DNA from: Udaeobacter sp963725505
GTDB lineage: Bacteria; Verrucomicrobiota; Verrucomicrobiia; Chthoniobacterales; UBA10450
Direction of reading: 5' to 3'
Length of the DNA stretch: 64,000 bases
Assembly: GCA_963725505.1 (NCBI GenBank)
Contig: CAVRYN010000005.1
Coordinates: 62,001 to 126,000, forward strand
In this document: positions 1 through 8,721 of the stretch, one piece after another
How the letters are laid out: every line of letters starts with the position of its first letter
How positions within the stretch are numbered: the stretch's first letter is position 1
Notes under the pieces: model-generated
Databases searched by the model: none
What the model was told of the DNA's origin: nothing
Seen by the model: the letters and a program-made list of their open reading frames with translations, nothing else
Position numbers and translations under genes: made by a program

Positions 1-822
1 TTGCTCGCGCGATTTGGCGTAGGCCAGCGCGGTTTCGTAGCAATCAATCGCCGCGCCAATGACTCCCCACGTAATGCCCACACGCGCATACGAGAGACAC
101 GATAACGGCGCCTTCAAACCCTCTGCCTTCGGCAAACGGTTCTCAGCGGGTATGCGGCAGTTTTCGAACCAGCATTCCGACGTGCGCGACATGCGCAGAC
201 TGAACTTTCCCTCGATGTCTTGCGCGCGAAATCCGGGCGCGTCTTTCTCGACCACAAATCCGCCCACGCGTCCCTCGTCATCTTTAGCCCAAACAACTTT
301 CACGTCCGCAATCGACGCGTTACCGATCCAACATTTGCTACCGTTTAAAATGTAACTGTCGCCGTCGCGTCTGGCGCGGGTTTCCATCCCGCCGGGATCC
401 GACCCGTGTCCGTGCTCCGTAAGCGCAAAACAACCCACCCTCTCACCGGATACTAGTCCGGGCAGCCAGCGCGCCTGTTGCTCGGGCGAGCCGAACGAAT
501 GGACTGCTTGGATCGCGAGCGCGCCCTGCACCGATACCAGCGACCGGAGACCCGAATCCGCGCGTTCGAGTTCTTGCATAATGAGGCCGTACGCAGTGTA
601 GCTCACGCTGGCGCAGCGGTGCTCTTTTAGATACGGAGCATAGAAGCCCAACGTGCCCATGCGCGGGGTTAGGTGTTCTGGGAACTTGCCCGCACGATGG
701 CAGGGCACGATCTCGCGCTCGACTTCCTCCTGCACAAAACGCCTGGCTCGATCCCGCGCGGCGCGTTCCTCGTCTGTAAGGAGCTCTTCGATGTTGTAGT
801 AATCCAGCGAATTCGCGGTCAT
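1..822 (-). CDS. Acyl-CoA dehydrogenase, glutaryl-CoA dehydrogenase-like (partial, 3' end off window)
   Basis: The minus strand reads open from an ATG at 822 to the window edge (about 274 residues), with a stop just upstream of the ATG. It begins MTANSLDYYNIEELLTDEER and has the order of an acyl-CoA dehydrogenase: a helical N-terminal domain, then the central strand region with CFALTEHGSDPGG (FAD/substrate loop), then WIGNASIADV and the start of the C-terminal helical domain (TWGVIGAAIDCYETALAYAK). These motifs resemble glutaryl-CoA dehydrogenase more than short-chain enzymes. Such FAD enzymes oxidise and, for glutaryl-CoA, decarboxylate the acyl-CoA, passing electrons to ETF. The catalytic glutamate lies in the missing C-terminus, so substrate specificity is inferred. 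Confidence 0.88.
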   Translation of the reverse strand, partial: MTANSLDYYNIEELLTDEERAARDRARRFVQEEVEREIVPCHRAGKFPEHLTPRMGTLGFYAPYLKEHRCASVSYTAYGLIMQELERADSGLRSLVSVQGALAIQAVHSFGSPEQQARWLPGLVSGERVGCFALTEHGHGSDPGGMETRARRDGDSYILNGSKCWIGNASIADVKVVWAKDDEGRVGGFVVEKDAPGFRAQDIEGKFSLRMSRTSECWFENCRIPAENRLPKAEGLKAPLSCLSYARVGITWGVIGAAIDCYETALAYAKSREQ

Positions 823-926
823 GTCGTACGAGTCGTGGCGAAGCGCAACAGTTTAGCGGTCGCGCGATACGAATACAACGCTCCCGCTGGCTGGCCGATG
901 CCGGTTAAGCTCGCCTGATAATTCGG

Positions 927-1292
927 CTATTTAGACGTTGGTAGTCCGGCGGCTTTCCAAGCTTTGAAGCCGCCAGCCATGGAGCGGACGTTTTTGTAGC
1001 CCATTCTTTGCAGGCTCTCGGCTGCGAGCGCGGAGCGTCCGCCTCCGCCGCAATGGCAGATGATCATGGTGTTCGTGTCGGGAACTTTTTCTTCGATGTC
1101 GAGCTCGATGGTACCGCGACTCATGTGCATCGCGCCGGGAATATGTCCCTCGTCCCATTCGTCTTTATCGCGAACGTCAACAATCGTCACTTGACTGCTT
1201 TCTAATTTCGCTGCGGCATTCTGCGGCGAGACCTCGATGATGTTCTTCTTTGCTTCGGCGACTAGTCTTTCGAAACGAGCGTGCTTACCCAT
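927..1292 (-). CDS. Single-domain rhodanese-like protein
   Basis: This 121-residue protein is the length of one rhodanese domain. It has the fold's usual VDVRDKDEWDEGHIPGA segment (residues 38-54) and an active-site loop C81-GGGG-R86 preceded by another Cys at 79 (IICHCGGGGRS). Family members carry a persulfide on the loop cysteine for sulfur transfer; the cytosolic location is inferred from the lack of a signal peptide. It stands alone between the acyl-CoA dehydrogenase and the MacB-like permease on the same strand, with gaps that argue against a tight operon. The sulfur acceptor cannot be told from context. Confidence 0.9.
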   Translation of the reverse strand: MGKHARFERLVAEAKKNIIEVSPQNAAAKLESSQVTIVDVRDKDEWDEGHIPGAMHMSRGTIELDIEEKVPDTNTMIICHCGGGGRSALAAESLQRMGYKNVRSMAGGFKAWKAAGLPTSK

Positions 1293-1427
1293 ACAGATTT
1301 CTAACCACTAATGGACACCAATAAACACGAATTTGGTTGTTCTGATTAGCCCCGAAAGCTTTCGGGGCTGGTGTTCACTTGTCACGTCGTAGTCTTCGTC
1401 CGAAGGCGGATTCGTGGTTAAATCTTT

Positions 1428-2645
1428 TCATTCGTAGCGCAGCGCTTCGATGGGATCGAGGGCAGCGGCTTTGCGCGCCGGATAAAATCCAAAGAAAATT
1501 CCTACGGCAGCACTGAACATAAATGCGACGATGATCGAGCTCAGCGAAATGAGTGTCGGCCAATGTGCGTAGCTCGACAAAATCTGTGATGCGCCGATTC
1601 CAAAAATAATTCCAATCACGCCCCCGACTGAACTGAGCGTGACCGCTTCAATCAGGAACTGCATCAGAATGTCACTCCCGTGCGCGCCCACGGCCATGCG
1701 CGTCCCGATCTCGCGCGTCCGCTCAGTCACGCTTACGAGCATGATATTCATGATTCCGATTCCGCCGACCACAAGAGAGACGCCGGCGATTGAACCGAGC
1801 AGCACTGTCATTACCGCGGTTGTTGCCGTCGCTGCGTCCGCGATTTCCTGCTGATTGCGCACCGTGAAATCGTCATCGCGGCCGGGGCGAATATTATGCC
1901 GCTGTCGCAGAAGCGAGATGATTTGCTGTTGCGCGGCTTGAATCTGTCGACCATCGCTGATTTGGACATTGATGTTACGCAAAGTAGTTCCACCGACGAC
2001 CCGCTTCATCGCGCTCGTAAAAGGCATGATCACGACATCATCCTGATCGACGCCCTGCGTGCTCAAACCTTTCGGAGTCAAAACTCCGGTGACAGTGAAT
2101 GGAACATTTTTGATCCGCAAAATTTGTCCGACTGGGTCGTCGTTACCGTAAATCTCTGACGCGGTGGTTCGGCCAATGATGCAAACCTTGTTGGCGCTGC
2201 GGACATCCTGAGCGGTGAACGGTGCGCCATCGGACAGCGGCCATTGCCGGATGTCGAGATAGTCGGCCGACTCGCCATAAATTCGGGTGAACCAATTTTG
2301 ATTTCCGGCCGCGACCTGCGTCGTCGAAACAACTTCCTCGCTCACCGCTGCGACACCGGGCACTTCGCGTCGAATCGCCTCTGCGTCTTCAATTTTCAAC
2401 GTGCCGGCGCCGCCCCAGCCGGTGCGAATGCCGCTCGAAGTTGTGCTACCGGAAAAAATCAGAATCACATTTTGCCCGAGACTGGCGATCTGCGCTTCGA
2501 CTTGCGCCTTCGCTCCGTTGCCAATTCCGACCATCGCAATCACAGCCGCAACGCCGATGATGATGCCGAGCGCGGTCAACACCGAACGCATCTTGTTCCG
2601 GCGCAGAGCGCGCAACGCGATGTTTAATGTCGATCCAACCTTCAT
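1428..2645 (-). CDS. MacB-type ABC transporter permease (FtsX family)
   Basis: This 405-residue permease has one N-terminal membrane segment (about 18-40, in the context MRSVLTALGIIIGVAAVIAM), a long periplasmic MacB-core domain, and three C-terminal membrane segments (about 280-400) with the conserved TREIGTRMAVGA loop. It ends in the typical DPIEALRYE tail. The start overlaps the stop of the ATPase gene by 4 bases, so the two are translationally coupled. Together with the upstream HlyD-type adaptor this is a MacAB-like mechanotransmission exporter with ATPase and permease on separate chains. The substrate (antibiotic, lipid or peptide) is unknown. Confidence 0.92.
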   Translation of the reverse strand: MKVGSTLNIALRALRRNKMRSVLTALGIIIGVAAVIAMVGIGNGAKAQVEAQIASLGQNVILIFSGSTTSSGIRTGWGGAGTLKIEDAEAIRREVPGVAAVSEEVVSTTQVAAGNQNWFTRIYGESADYLDIRQWPLSDGAPFTAQDVRSANKVCIIGRTTASEIYGNDDPVGQILRIKNVPFTVTGVLTPKGLSTQGVDQDDVVIMPFTSAMKRVVGGTTLRNINVQISDGRQIQAAQQQIISLLRQRHNIRPGRDDDFTVRNQQEIADAATATTAVMTVLLGSIAGVSLVVGGIGIMNIMLVSVTERTREIGTRMAVGAHGSDILMQFLIEAVTLSSVGGVIGIIFGIGASQILSSYAHWPTLISLSSIIVAFMFSAAVGIFFGFYPARKAAALDPIEALRYE

Positions 2646-3403
2646 GATTGAATTTGCGAATCGATCGGCGCGATTTTCTCGAGGTCGGTCGCGGCATCCA
2701 GCCGCTTTTTCACATCGAAATCTTTCAGGATCAATCCGTCACGCATCACCACATTGCGACGCGCGTAAGCGGCAATGTCCTGCTCGTGCGTGACCATGAT
2801 GATGGTGATGCCGCGCTGGTTGAGCTGTTGAAAAATTCCCATGATCTCAACGCTAGTCCGGCTGTCCAGGTTTCCGGTCGGCTCATCGGCGAGCACAACT
2901 TCAGGGTCGTTCACGAGAGCGCGCGCGATCGCGACGCGCTGTTGTTGGCCACCGGAAAGCTGGCTCGGATGATGATCTTCGCGTCCAGCCAATCCAACCG
3001 ACGCCAGAACTGAGTCCGCCTTTTCGCGCAGTTGCGCTTTCGTCAAACGATGGACGCCGTAAAGGAGCGGCAATTCGACGTTCTCACGCGCGGACGTACG
3101 CGGGAGCAAATTAAAACTTTGAAAGACAAAACCGAGTTTGTGGTTCCGAATGTCCGCCAGCTGATCGCGATCGAGCACCGAAACATCGGCGTCGTCCAGA
3201 AGGTAGCGACCTGAAGTCGGCCGATCGAGACAGCCAAGAATGTTCATGAGCGTCGATTTTCCCGAACCGCTCGCACCCATCAACGCCACAAATTCGCCGC
3301 TTTGAATCTCGAGAGAGACGCCGCGCACCGCGTACACCTCTACGTCGCCGGTGCGGTAGGTTTTGTGCACATCGGTCAGTTTGACCAGCGAGCCGTTATT
3401 CAT
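2642..3403 (-). CDS. ABC transporter ATP-binding protein, MacB/LolD type
   Basis: A roughly 253-residue ATPase with Walker A GASGSGKST, Q-loop VFQSFNLLPR, signature LSGGQQQR, Walker B VVLADEPTGNLDS and switch His in MVTHEQD. The spacing and the GNLDS extension are typical of the LolD/MacB/FtsE subgroup that drives FtsX-fold permeases. I place the start at the ATG at 3403 (MNNGSLVKL); an upstream in-frame codon at 3421 lies inside the inverted-repeat element 3417-3500. It follows the adaptor gene and overlaps the permease gene, forming the efflux operon. Confidence 0.93.
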   Translation of the reverse strand: MNNGSLVKLTDVHKTYRTGDVEVYAVRGVSLEIQSGEFVALMGASGSGKSTLMNILGCLDRPTSGRYLLDDADVSVLDRDQLADIRNHKLGFVFQSFNLLPRTSARENVELPLLYGVHRLTKAQLREKADSVLASVGLAGREDHHPSQLSGGQQQRVAIARALVNDPEVVLADEPTGNLDSRTSVEIMGIFQQLNQRGITIIMVTHEQDIAAYARRNVVMRDGLILKDFDVKKRLDAATDLEKIAPIDSQIQS

Positions 3404-3416
3404 GGGCCAACTACTT

Positions 3417-3500
3417 GTCATTCCGAGCGAAAGTCGAGGAATCCCGTGGTCTTAGCCTTAAGGTTTCATCGCGGGCTGTCTCGACTTCGCTCGACATGAC
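3417..3500. repeat. GTCATTCC/GACATGAC inverted-repeat element inside the efflux operon
   Basis: The ends form an imperfect inverted repeat (GTCATTCCGAGCGAAAGTCG against CGACTTCGCTCGACATGAC) enclosing about 45 bases. It fills the gap between the adaptor stop and the ATPase start. It belongs to the same family as the elements at 6851-6958 and 21143-21247. Confidence 0.7.
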
Positions 3501-3502
3501 GA

Positions 3503-4721
3503 TCATGGGAATCTTCTCGTCCCGCCGGAAAATGGATTCGCCGGCGGAGAGCTCGACGCCGATTGCGACGAAAGTTCCGCCGTAACAACGCGATCGCCTT
3601 CCTTCAGGCCTTCAGTGACTTCAGTCACAATCCCATCGCTGATTCCTGTTTTGATTTGAACCGCCTTCGGCCGGCCATAGGACAAAACGTAAACGGTACG
3701 CTCGGGTTTGCGCTCACGCGGCGCGGTCGGACGCTGACCACTGGGCGAAGATGTCGACCCGGGCGCCGTAGCTTTCGCGGAGGAGGCTTTCGGCTGTTCG
3801 CTTATCGTCGCGTCCGGTGGACGATAGCGCAACGCCGCGTTCTTGATTTGAACCACGTTGTCTTTGTGCTCGATGATGATTGAAACGTTGGCCGTCATTC
3901 CCGGTTTCAATTTCAAATCCGGATTGCTCACGCCAATGACGGTGTCGTAAGTCACGACGTTTTGGACGGTGATCGGCGCGTTCCGCACTTGCACAACTTT
4001 CCCGTGGAAACGTGCGCGTGGGAAAAGCGTCGACCGTAAAATCGACATCCTGATCGACATTGACCGCACCGATATCGGCCTCGGCCACGTTCGAGTCGAT
4101 TTGCATTTTGCTAAGATCGTTCGCGATCGCGAAAATCACCGGCGCCTGTAAGCTGGCCGCAACCGTCTGACCAACATCGACGTTGCGCGATATGACCACG
4201 CCATCGATCGGCGACGTAATCGTGCAATGGTCGAGATCAGCCTTCGCTTTATCGAGCGCACCTTGTTTAATTTTCACGTTCCCTTCGGCCTGATGAAGGG
4301 TCGCCGTCGCCGTATCGAGATCCTGCTGGGACGAATTTTTCTTGGTGAAAAGTTCCTGCGTTCGCGCGGCATTTACTTTGGCAAGCTCAAGTGCGGCTTG
4401 GGCGGTGGCGAGATCGCCTTCGGCTTGCGTGACCGCGGCTTGAAACAGGGCCGGATCGATTTGGGCGACGACCTGCCCGGATTTCACCTGAGAATTAAAA
4501 TCAGCGAAAAGTTTTTGAATGTTACCCGAGACCTGGCTACCGACCTGCACGTTGACGACCGGATTGAGCGTACCCGTCGCAGTAACCGCCTGTGTAATCG
4601 GGCCGCGCGTGACCGTGGCGATCTGATAATTTTCAGAGCCGCTGCTCCGGCATTGCCGCACCACGGAAGCGACAATGAGCAACCCAACAACCAAAGCGAC
4701 CCAAGGGACAAAACGTTTCAT
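3503..4721 (-). CDS. HlyD/MacA-family efflux adaptor, apparent frameshift
   Basis: The first frame (start 4721) gives a signal anchor (MKRFVPWVALVVGLLIVASV), the barrel-sandwich hybrid (VGSQVSGNIQKLFADFNS), a coiled-coil hairpin (about 85-160) and the second half of the lipoyl domain (TITSPIDGVVISRNVDVGQTV). Near 4006 the reading passes to another frame, which resumes with HGKVVQVRNAPITVQNVV and continues through the beta-barrel and membrane-proximal domain to 3503. One extra G at 4006/4007 would explain the switch. The whole protein would be about 405 residues, normal for MacA. The adaptor links the MacB pump to an outer-membrane channel. If the frameshift is real, the operon lacks a working adaptor. 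Confidence 0.85.
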
Positions 4722-4768
4722 CTACGTGGCAGTTGACTACGACTATAACTAGGAGACAGGAAGACGCA

Positions 4769-5563
4769 GTGCGGCGTTATATCGAAATCTATTCCATTAT
4801 GATGCGCAACTCACTCATTCGGGAGATGAGTTTCAAGGCGAATTTCCTGCTGTGGATGGTTGTGGAGGTTCTGTGGTTTTGCGGGCAAATCGTTTTTTTC
4901 AGCATCATCTTCGGGAACGTTGATCACATCGGGGACTGGACAAAGTGGGAAGTGGTGCTGCTCGTCGGGACACACCAAATCATCGCGCAACTATTCCAAG
5001 CCTTCTTTTTTGTGAATGTGGCAAATATCCCGGAACTGGTTCGCACAGGAAGACTCGATTCGTTGCTGGTTTTGCCGATCGACAGCCAGTTCGCTGTTTC
5101 CACGAAACAATTCGCTCTCGATAGCATCGTAAACGCGGCGCTTGGCGGCGTGGTGGTTTGCGTAGCGTTGTCCAAACTAGGTGTCGTCCCGAGCCTGCTC
5201 TCGGTCTTGCTCTACCTCGCGGCGCTTTGCTTTGGTGTCGCCGTGCATTACGCCATCATGCTCGGCCTGGCGGCGGTGAGTTTTTGGATCGTCCGCGCAC
5301 AGGGGCTGGTCTACGGGTATTTTAATTTTCTCAACATCGCGCGGTATCCGGACGTGATTTTCCCCCGGATTTTCCGGCTGATTTTCGGCTGGATCATTCC
5401 GGTGGTGATCATCGCGAATATCCCCGCACGGCTGCTCATTAAGTCGTTTGGACAACCATTCCCGCTGATGCTTCATCTCATTGTCGCATCGACGATTGTG
5501 TTTTGGCTGTCGCGCGTTTTTTGGAGATTTGCCCTGCGACATTACTCTAGCGCGAGTTCGTGA
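4769..5563 (+). CDS. ABC-2 type transporter permease (DUF990/COG3694-like)
   Basis: A polytopic protein of about 264 residues with six predicted membrane segments and the pattern of the ABC-2 permease subgroup once called DUF990: MMRNSLIREMSFKANFL near the N-terminus, GRLDSLLVLPIDSQFAVS in the first cytoplasmic loop, and FNFLNIARYPDVIFPRIFR before the last helices. I favour the GTG at 4769, which has AGGAAG five bases upstream; a TTG at 4733 is also open. It is divergent from the adaptor gene. Its ATPase and second permease partner are not next to it, so either the cluster is incomplete or the partners lie elsewhere. Confidence 0.85.
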   Translation: MRRYIEIYSIMMRNSLIREMSFKANFLLWMVVEVLWFCGQIVFFSIIFGNVDHIGDWTKWEVVLLVGTHQIIAQLFQAFFFVNVANIPELVRTGRLDSLLVLPIDSQFAVSTKQFALDSIVNAALGGVVVCVALSKLGVVPSLLSVLLYLAALCFGVAVHYAIMLGLAAVSFWIVRAQGLVYGYFNFLNIARYPDVIFPRIFRLIFGWIIPVVIIANIPARLLIKSFGQPFPLMLHLIVASTIVFWLSRVFWRFALRHYSSASS

Positions 5564-5565
5564 GC

Positions 5566-5636
5566 TGTAGCTGGGTCGCTGTGTCGAGGCGATAATGAAT
5601 CCCTTTAAAACACGGCGACGCAGCGCCGTGGCTACA
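5566..5636. repeat. TGTAG...CTACA palindromic element
   Basis: TGTAGC at the left end and GGCTACA at the right end bracket GTCGCTGTGTCGAGGCG and the partly complementary CGGCGACGCAGCGCCG. It lies downstream of the ABC-2 permease. It is one of a dispersed REP-like family (18331, 33393, 48216, 49871). Confidence 0.6.
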
Positions 5637-5730
5637 GTCTCTAAATCTCCGCTTGCGCCGTTGAAGAAATGTTCTTAATTAAGCGTCCGTTTTTCCGGCG
5701 CCAGTCGATTAGAGGGCGCTTAACAACGCT

Positions 5731-6405
5731 ATGGCTAAACCAAAGAAAAAGAAGAGTTCTGCAAAGAAATCAGCTGCTCGTAAGCCGCGACCGGCGCGCA
5801 AGGTTCACGCCAAAAAGGCCCGCGTGGTCAAGGCTGCGCGCCGCACGAAGACTACAAGACGTTCGCCGAAATCCAGACGGCAGACTATGGAGTCGCCCGC
5901 AGTGCTGCTCGGCCTGAATCATCGTGAAAGGAAGCTCGATCCGTTTATTCGCAAGCAGAAAGAAAAACTTCTCCAGCTTCGCGACGCCATGGTGGATTCG
6001 ATGGCAGGCGTAGCCCAGGGCACTCTTCGCTCCCGCGCCGAAGGCAGCGAAGCTTCGGCTTTCGGTATGCATCAGGCCGACGCCGGGTCTGACGCCTACG
6101 ATCGCGATTTCGCGTTGAGTTTGCTTTCGCAGGAGCAGGACGCGCTTTACGAAATCGATGAAGCGCTCAAGCGCATCGAGCTGGGGACATACGGAAAATG
6201 CGAGATGTCTGGGAAACCAATCCCGCGTGCGCGACTCGAAGCAATTCCGTTTGCGCGTTTCACCGTTGAATGCCAATCGCGGCTGGAAAAGCAAAGTAAG
6301 GCGTCTCGGGTCCGTCAATCGGTCACCTCTTTGTTCGGTTTAACTGAGGAGGAAGCCGGTGATGGCGAGGAGGAGGAAGCCACGCCCACGGAAGTGAAGG
6401 AGTGA
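5731..6405 (+). CDS. DksA/TraR-family RNA polymerase-binding protein with Lys/Arg-rich N-terminus
   Basis: A 224-residue protein: residues 1-50 are an extremely basic Lys/Arg/Ala tail, followed by a coiled-coil pair (about 75-150) and a DksA-type zinc-finger region (YGKCEMSGKPIPRARLEAIPFARFTVECQ). Only two of the usual four cysteines remain, so a zinc site is doubtful; Cys-poor DksA proteins are known. The C-terminus is acidic (EEEAGDGEEEEATP). The family binds the RNA polymerase secondary channel and modulates stringent-response promoters. It precedes the L33 and S18 genes by a few bases, suggesting one transcript. The basic tail could add nucleic-acid binding (inference). Confidence 0.88.
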   Translation: MAKPKKKKSSAKKSAARKPRPARKVHAKKARVVKAARRTKTTRRSPKSRRQTMESPAVLLGLNHRERKLDPFIRKQKEKLLQLRDAMVDSMAGVAQGTLRSRAEGSEASAFGMHQADAGSDAYDRDFALSLLSQEQDALYEIDEALKRIELGTYGKCEMSGKPIPRARLEAIPFARFTVECQSRLEKQSKASRVRQSVTSLFGLTEEEAGDGEEEEATPTEVKE

Positions 6406-6410
6406 CACGA

Positions 6411-6584
6411 ATGGCGCAGGAAATTGTCACTCTTGAATGCACCGAGGCCAAAGCGTTAGGTAAACCGCCTTCGCGCTACATGACCACGCGAAACAAAAAA
6501 AGTCCGCGCACGCCGAATCGGCTCGAGAAAAAGAAATACAATCCATTTTTGCGGCGACACACGTTGCACCGCGAGACCAAGTAA
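6411..6584 (+). CDS. rpmG: 50S ribosomal protein L33
   Basis: This 57-residue protein matches L33: a TLECTEA start, then RYMTTRNKK, RLEKKKYNPFLRRHTLHRETK. The CxxC pairs are absent (CTEA and NPFLRR replace them), so it is the zinc-free C-minus form. A short insertion (KALGKPPS) sits near residue 15. The ATG at 6411 fits better than the in-frame GTG at 6402. It lies six bases after the DksA-like gene and just before S18. Confidence 0.93.
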   Translation: MAQEIVTLECTEAKALGKPPSRYMTTRNKKSPRTPNRLEKKKYNPFLRRHTLHRETK

Positions 6585-6590
6585 CCATCG

Positions 6591-6830
6591 ATGCAGCCAA
6601 AAACGCCAAAACGCCGTTCCGCATTCCGTCGCGCCAATCGCCCCATGCCGCGGCGCCGGATCGATATCGCCATCGAAGCAATCGATTACAAGAACCCCGA
6701 TCTCCTGAAAAAATTCGTCAGCGAAAGCGGCAAAATTCTTCCCCGCCGCATGACCGGCATGCCGGCATATATGCACCGCAAAATCACGCGCGAGATCAAG
6801 CGCAGCCGCTCGGTGCTGTTGATGAAGTGA
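6591..6830 (+). CDS. rpsR: 30S ribosomal protein S18
   Basis: A 79-residue protein with the S18 core IDYKNPDLLKKFVSESGKILPRRMTG, then HRKITREIKRSRSVLL, and a basic N-terminal extension. S18 binds S6 on the small-subunit platform. It follows L33 by six bases. S6 and single-strand binding protein, frequent S18 neighbours, are not here. Confidence 0.95.
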   Translation: MQPKTPKRRSAFRRANRPMPRRRIDIAIEAIDYKNPDLLKKFVSESGKILPRRMTGMPAYMHRKITREIKRSRSVLLMK

Positions 6831-7111
6831 CAAACGCGTCTGCGCGCTTTGTCATCCTGAACGAAGTGAAGGATCTCTCCTAAGATCGTTGATCACGCTG
6901 TTCTAGTTTGCGTGATCCAAGCTTCGACTGTGAGATCCCTCGCTTCGCTCGGGATGACCCGGCGAGGCCAAGCCCAGCCGCTCGGTGCTGCTGAGGAAGT
7001 AGGAAGACGGCCGTCTCGGCTGTCAGGGCAGACACGCGTCTCGCGCGTCGATCAACAACTCGACAGGCTGGGAAGCTTGTCTGCCATGACATGCGGGACG
7101 CCCATCTTCCG
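6831..7111. other. Intergenic stretch with a repeat element
   Basis: Between S18 and the RelE-like gene I see no gene. It holds the GTCATCC inverted-repeat element (6851-6958) and a stretch with TCGGCTGTC-type repeats. Short overlapping ORFs here lack recognisable content. Confidence 0.5.
6851..6958. repeat. GTCATCC...GGATGAC inverted-repeat element
   Basis: The left arm GTCATCCTGAACGAAGTGA and the right arm TCGCTTCGCTCGGGATGAC are imperfect inverted repeats flanking about 70 bases. Related copies lie at 3417-3500 and 21143-21247. It resembles the widespread GTCATCC-type repeat of many soil bacteria and looks like a small non-autonomous element. Confidence 0.7.
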
Positions 7112-7474
7112 CTATACCTTCCGCGTTTTTTCGCCTTCCTCGATGAGCTTCCAGAATTCGCGTGTCTCGCCCAGTTGCGCGTCTTCTGACACCGGCAATT
7201 TGCTCCGAAAAAGAAAATCGCGGAACGTGTTTTTGTGTAATACGCGGTGGACCTTGATGCCTTCGTCGGTCTTCGCGAAATAAATCCGGTAATCTTTCGC
7301 GCGATAGCGATACAATTTTTTTCCCTCACGCTCGATGACACCGAACCGTTCCGAGTCGAGCTGATCCAAATCCTCGGGCAATATTTGAAACTGGGCCAGC
7401 AACTCAAGTTGCAATTTCTTCGGCAGCGCTGAGATCTCGGCAGCGCTCAGTTCGTTGAAGATGATTTGGAACAT
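7112..7474 (-). CDS. RelE/ParE-superfamily toxin-like protein
   Basis: About 120 residues from the ATG at 7474 (MFQIIFNELSAAEISALPK). The central block LYRYRAKDYRIYFAKTDEGIKVHRVLHKNTFRDFL matches the RelE-fold signature, with Arg and Tyr residues in the strands that form the ribonuclease surface in RelE toxins. A C-terminal Glu/Lys-rich helix follows. No antitoxin gene was found on either side, so it may be a solitary or domesticated relative. An in-frame start at 7504 is also possible. Whether it is toxic is not shown. Confidence 0.75.
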   Translation of the reverse strand: MFQIIFNELSAAEISALPKKLQLELLAQFQILPEDLDQLDSERFGVIEREGKKLYRYRAKDYRIYFAKTDEGIKVHRVLHKNTFRDFLFRSKLPVSEDAQLGETREFWKLIEEGEKTRKV

Positions 7475-7564
7475 GGGCGAGCGTTGAACCGTTAAAGCGT
7501 TCAAGCGGATGTCTCAAACCTAAAACAAAGAGCCGCGGTTTCCAACGGAGCTACTTTTACTCGC

Positions 7565-7630
7565 GACCCTCACCTCAATCCTCTCCCTTGCCAGGGAGAG
7601 GCGGACGACGAAGCCGCCTAGTGAGGGTTG
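7565..7630. repeat. CCCTCACC...GTGAGGG inverted repeat
   Basis: ACCCTCACCTC at the left and TAGTGAGGGTT at the right pair, with an inner CTCTCCCTTG/CCAGGGAGAG hairpin. It lies just downstream of the alanine racemase stop and could terminate the minus-strand operon, but it lacks a T-run. Confidence 0.5.
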
Positions 7631-7632
7631 TT

Positions 7633-8721
7633 TCAAACAAAGACGCGCCGCACTCGCGCGCCAATTCGCGTAATAATTTCCCAAGTAATGGTGCCGGCTT
7701 TTTCAGCGAGTTCTACGCAGGATATTTCCTCGCTCCCATCGCGCCCCATGAGAACAACTTCGTCGCCCACCTGCACATTATCGATGTTGCTGACGTCAAT
7801 CATCATCAAATCCATCGTTACCCGGCCGATAAGAGGGCAACGCTGCCCCCGCACCAGGACGGCAGCGCCACGATTGGAAAGATGCCATGGATAACCATCG
7901 GCGTAACCGGCCGACAGTGTTGCGATCCGCATTTTTCGCGGGGTGATGAACGTGCGGCCATAACTGATGGAGCTCCCTTTCGGCATGTCGCGCACCAGGA
8001 CAATTCGCGTTTTCCAAGTCATCACTGGCTTGAGCAGTTTCTGAAATTCCGGCAGCGGCGAAATCCCGTAAAGCATGATGCCGGCGCGCACGATATCGAG
8101 CGTCGGCGGATTGAACGCAAGTGTGCCTGCGCTTTGCAAGACGTGCGCTCTGTAACCTCCAGGAACTTCAGCGCGAATCCGCTCGACGATTCTTCGAAAT
8201 CGGACGAGCTGGCCGCGCGTGAATTTAGCGTCTTCGTTCGAGACCGGCATGTGGGTCGAGACGCTGTGAATGTCGATCTTCCGCAACGCCGCCACGCGTT
8301 TGAAAACCTCGCGCGCTTCGTTTTCCACTACGCCCATTCGACCCATGCCGGTGTCGATTTTGAAATTGATCGCCACCGGTCCCAATCGATCGAACGCTTG
8401 CGCTTCTTCGAGACTGGAGATCGTGGGAATAAATCCGCGCTGGGCGATGATGGATCTTTCCTCAGGAGTTGCCGGGCCGAGAATAACGATGGGATGGGGA
8501 AGCGATGCGCGTAGCGCGAGTGCCTCTTCCAGATTGGCGACGCCAAATAGTTGCGCGTCATCGGCCAACGTTTGCGCCACGCCGAGTAACCCGTGACCGT
8601 AAGCATTGGCTTTCACTACGGCGAGCATGTCGGCGGACCCGATCCGTTGCCGCACAACTTTTGCATTGTGCCGCAACGCGTCGCGGTCGATTTCAGCCCA
8701 ACAACGATAAGTTTCTTTCAT
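7633..8721 (-). CDS. alr: Alanine racemase
   Basis: A 362-residue fold-type III PLP enzyme. The Schiff-base lysine is K37 in AVVKANAYGHG, and the second catalytic residue is a tyrosine near 254 (SISYGRTF). GYADGYP, RVTMDLMMIDV and the C-terminal EIITRIGARVRR are also present. It converts L-alanine to D-alanine for peptidoglycan. Its ATG overlaps the tsaB stop by four bases, making it the last gene of the operon sppA-CPBP-thiL-tsaE-tsaB-alr. Confidence 0.97.
   Translation of the reverse strand: MKETYRCWAEIDRDALRHNAKVVRQRIGSADMLAVVKANAYGHGLLGVAQTLADDAQLFGVANLEEALALRASLPHPIVILGPATPEERSIIAQRGFIPTISSLEEAQAFDRLGPVAINFKIDTGMGRMGVVENEAREVFKRVAALRKIDIHSVSTHMPVSNEDAKFTRGQLVRFRRIVERIRAEVPGGYRAHVLQSAGTLAFNPPTLDIVRAGIMLYGISPLPEFQKLLKPVMTWKTRIVLVRDMPKGSSISYGRTFITPRKMRIATLSAGYADGYPWHLSNRGAAVLVRGQRCPLIGRVTMDLMMIDVSNIDNVQVGDEVVLMGRDGSEEISCVELAEKAGTITWEIITRIGARVRRVFV

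Noticed and set aside
7112..7632. Antitoxin partner for the RelE-like gene
   Set aside because: No short DNA-binding or helical ORF is adjacent on the same strand.
7633..8514. Long plus-strand ORF of about 308 residues
   Set aside because: Shadow of alanine racemase on the other strand; no domain content.
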